Assembly (NCBI RefSeq): GCF_029227915.1
Contig: NC_079882.1
Coordinates: forward strand, 30,992,001 to 31,056,000
DNA length: 64,000 bases
Direction: 5' to 3'
DNA from: Hydractinia symbiolongicarpus
Lineage: Eukaryota > Cnidaria > Hydrozoa > Anthoathecata > Hydractiniidae
The notes under the pieces are model-generated. The model ran no database searches. It was not told the origin of the DNA and was given only the letters and a program-made list of their open reading frames with translations. Shown one piece after another: positions 62,004 to 64,000 of this stretch. The translations under genes and the position numbers were made by a program. Numbering within the stretch: the first letter of the stretch is position 1; every line of letters starts with the position of its first letter.

Positions 62004-64000
62004 GGTATGAATATGTGACGCAACCGTTGTACCTCAAACGGAGTGATACCGTTAGAAAGTCAATGAAATTAAATTTTTAAAGCTGTCTCCATTTCCTCAG
62101 CGCGCAAACGGCTAAGATTGGTGCCACAGTACAGAATGACTTATTTATCTAAATTTCTAAATTAAGCGCTGCCACAGCGCCCAGTGTAACCGCTGAATTC
62201 CAGCACTCATGTGAAAATAAGAAGAATGTTATTTCTTGGAGTCCAATTGGCTCATTTATCACATTTACAAGTTCAAAGTCCAAAATCAGTTCATTTAAGT
62301 TCCTCAGGCAATCGTTTCACTGTTAAAAGCGATGCAACCTTGTAATATCAGAAAAATATCGCTAAGTACATGTTGGTATGAATATGTGACGCAACTGTTG
62401 TACCTCAAACGGAGTGATACCGTTAGAAAGTCAATGAACTAAAATTTTTGAAGCTGTCTCCATTTCCTCAGCGTGCTAACGGCTAAGATTGGTCACACAG
62501 TACAGGATGACTTATTTATCTAAATTTCTAAATGAAGCGCTACCGCAGCGCCAGTGTAACCGCTGAATTCCAGCAATCATGTCAAAATAAGAAGAATGTT
62601 ATTTCTTGGAGTCCAATTGGCTCATTTATCACATTTATAAGTTTAAAGTCCAAAATCAGTTCAATTAAGTCCCACAGTCAATCGTTTCACTGTTAAAGGC
62701 GATGCAACCTGGTAATATCAGAAACATATCGCTTAATACATGTTGGTACGAATATGTGACGCAACCGTTGTAACTTAAACGGAGTGATATCGTTAGAAAG
62801 TCAATGAAATAAAGTTTTTGAAACTGTCTCCATTTCCTCAGCGCGCGCTATCGTCTAAGATTGGTCCCACAGTACAGAATGACTAATTTATCTATATATC
62901 TAAATGAAGCGCTACCGCAGCGCCCAGTGTAACCGCTGAATTCCAGCAATCATGTTAAAATAAGAAGAATGTTATTTCTTGGAGTCCAATTGGCTCATTT
63001 ATCACATTTATAAGTTCAAAGTCCAAAATCAGTTCAATTAAGTTCCACAGGCAATCGTTTCACTGTTAAAAGCGATGCAACCTTGTAATATCAGAAACAT
63101 ATCCCTAAGTACATGTTGGTATGAATATGTGACGCAACCGTTGTACCTCAAACGGAGTGATACCGTTAGAAAGTCAATGAACTAAAATTTTTGAAGCTGT
63201 CTCCATTTCCTCAGCGCGCTAACGGCTAAGATTGGTCACACAGTACAGAATGACTTATTTATCTAAATTTCTAAATGAAGCGCTGCCGCAGCGCCCAGTG
63301 TAACCGCTGAATTCCAGCAATCATGTCAAAATAAGAAGAATGTTATTTCTTGGAGTCCCATTAGTTCATTCATCACATTCATAACTTGGAAGTTCAAAAT
63401 CAGTTCAATTAAGTCCCACGGTCAATCGTTTCACTGTTAAAGGCGACGCAACCTAGTAATATCTGAAACATATCGCTAAGTACATATTGGTACGAATATC
63501 TGACGCAACCGTTGTAACTCAAACGGCGTGATATCGTTAGAAAGTCATTGAAATAAAGTTTTTGAAACTGTCTCCATTTCCTCAGCGCGCGCTAACGTCT
63601 AAGATTGGTCCCACAGTACAGAATGACTTATTTATCTAAATTTCTAAATGAAGCGCTACCGCAGCGCCCTGTGTAACCGCTGAATTCCAACAATCATGTC
63701 AAAATAAGAAGAATGTTATTTCTTGGAGTCTAATTGGCTCATTTATCACATTTATAAGTTCAAAGTCCAAAATCAGTTCAATTAAGTTCCACAGGCAATC
63801 GTTTCACTGTTAAAAGCGATGCAACCTTGTAATATCAGAAACATATTGCTAAATACATGTTGGTATGAAGATGTGACGCAACCGTTGTACCTCAAACGGA
63901 GTGATACCGTTAGAAAGTCAATGAAATGTAATTTTTGAAACGGTCTGTATTTCTTCAGCGCGCACTATCGTCTAGCATTAGTCCCACAGTACAAAGTGAC
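62004..64000 (+). repeat. 2974-bp tandem duplication, copy 2 (cut by window end)
   Basis: Second copy of the eight-monomer unit, continuing to the last base of the window. It differs from copy 1 at scattered bases, for example 'gaagttcaaaat' context near 63391 ('cttggaag' versus 'ctttgaag'), 'gtcattgaaat' near 63545, and 'agcgcgcactatcg' versus 'agcgtgcgctatcg' near 63957. It is therefore older than the 2235-bp duplication. Confidence 0.85.

Larger units (their letters stand above)
39701..64000 (+). repeat. ~373-bp satellite array, right block
   Basis: The same satellite resumes at the base following the left flank, in the same orientation and phase, and runs to the end of the window, about 65 monomers. 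Copies here are more diverse than at 1.5-31.7 kb and fall into E/F/G, mixed and H-type sections described separately. Many monomers in the last 14 kb are 371-372 bp because 'cagcgcgctaac' lacks two bases relative to 'cagcgcgcgctaac'. No gene, RNA gene or second mobile element was seen. Confidence 0.97.

Noticed and set aside
1-64000. CRISPR array or other prokaryotic repeat system
   Set aside because: Repeats are contiguous 373-bp monomers with no short repeat/spacer alternation, no cas-like genes, and the window contains a LINE, so it is eukaryotic satellite DNA.
1-64000. CENP-B box (TTCG....A..CGGG pattern)
   Set aside because: No monomer segment I read on either strand meets the core positions; the nearest CGG-containing stretch, 'ttcaaccggacgg', lacks the required TTCG and CGGG.
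1-64000. Telomeric repeats, tRNA or rRNA genes
   Set aside because: No TTAGGG- or TTAGG-type runs, no tRNA A/B-box pairs with cloverleaf potential, and no rRNA-like conserved blocks were seen.

Overview
This is a eukaryotic, almost certainly animal, satellite-DNA window. No cellular gene, tRNA, rRNA or bacterial-style operon is visible. About 95% of the 64 kb is one tandem-repeat family with a monomer of about 373 bp: the same phase marker falls at 7, 380, 753, 1126, 1500 and 1873. All copies I followed are on the same strand. I estimate about 98 monomers left and 65 right of the single interruption. That interruption is a 5'-truncated non-LTR retrotransposon (LINE) of the CR1/L2-like group at 36582-39700, whose surviving reading frame is intact. 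The LINE lineage, the lack of any host gene and the AT-rich satellite suggest an invertebrate metazoan; I cannot name the species.

Layout. 1-1499: monomers of an E/F/G type. 1500-31750: a block built from four diagnostic monomer types (here called A, B, C, D) arranged in shifting higher-order repeats (HORs): A-B-C-D of 1492 bp, A-C-D or A-B-D of 1119 bp, and from 16.4 kb onward forms of about 1325 and 1700 bp that carry a partly deleted monomer (delta). 31751-33935: a transition zone of mixed types. 33936-36581: E/F/G monomers again. 36582-39700: the LINE, inserted between two adjacent satellite bases with no target-site duplication or loss. 39701-47640: E-F-G HOR of 1118 bp. 47641-50265: mixed diverged monomers. 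50266-54735: a 2235-bp block present twice in tandem and apparently identical. 54736-59029: an H-type variant set. 59030-64000: a 2974-bp tandem duplication running off the window.

How it works together. The array looks like a record of unequal crossing-over and conversion: a homogenised A/B/C/D block lies inside older E/F/G flanks, single monomers and multi-monomer units are freshly duplicated, and chimeric monomers switch type inside shared segments. Each monomer carries short GC-rich dyads and hairpins in otherwise AT-rich DNA. Size (about two nucleosomes), single orientation, HOR structure and lack of genes fit centromeric or pericentromeric heterochromatin, but that role is an inference. 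The LINE protein is the only convincing coding region.
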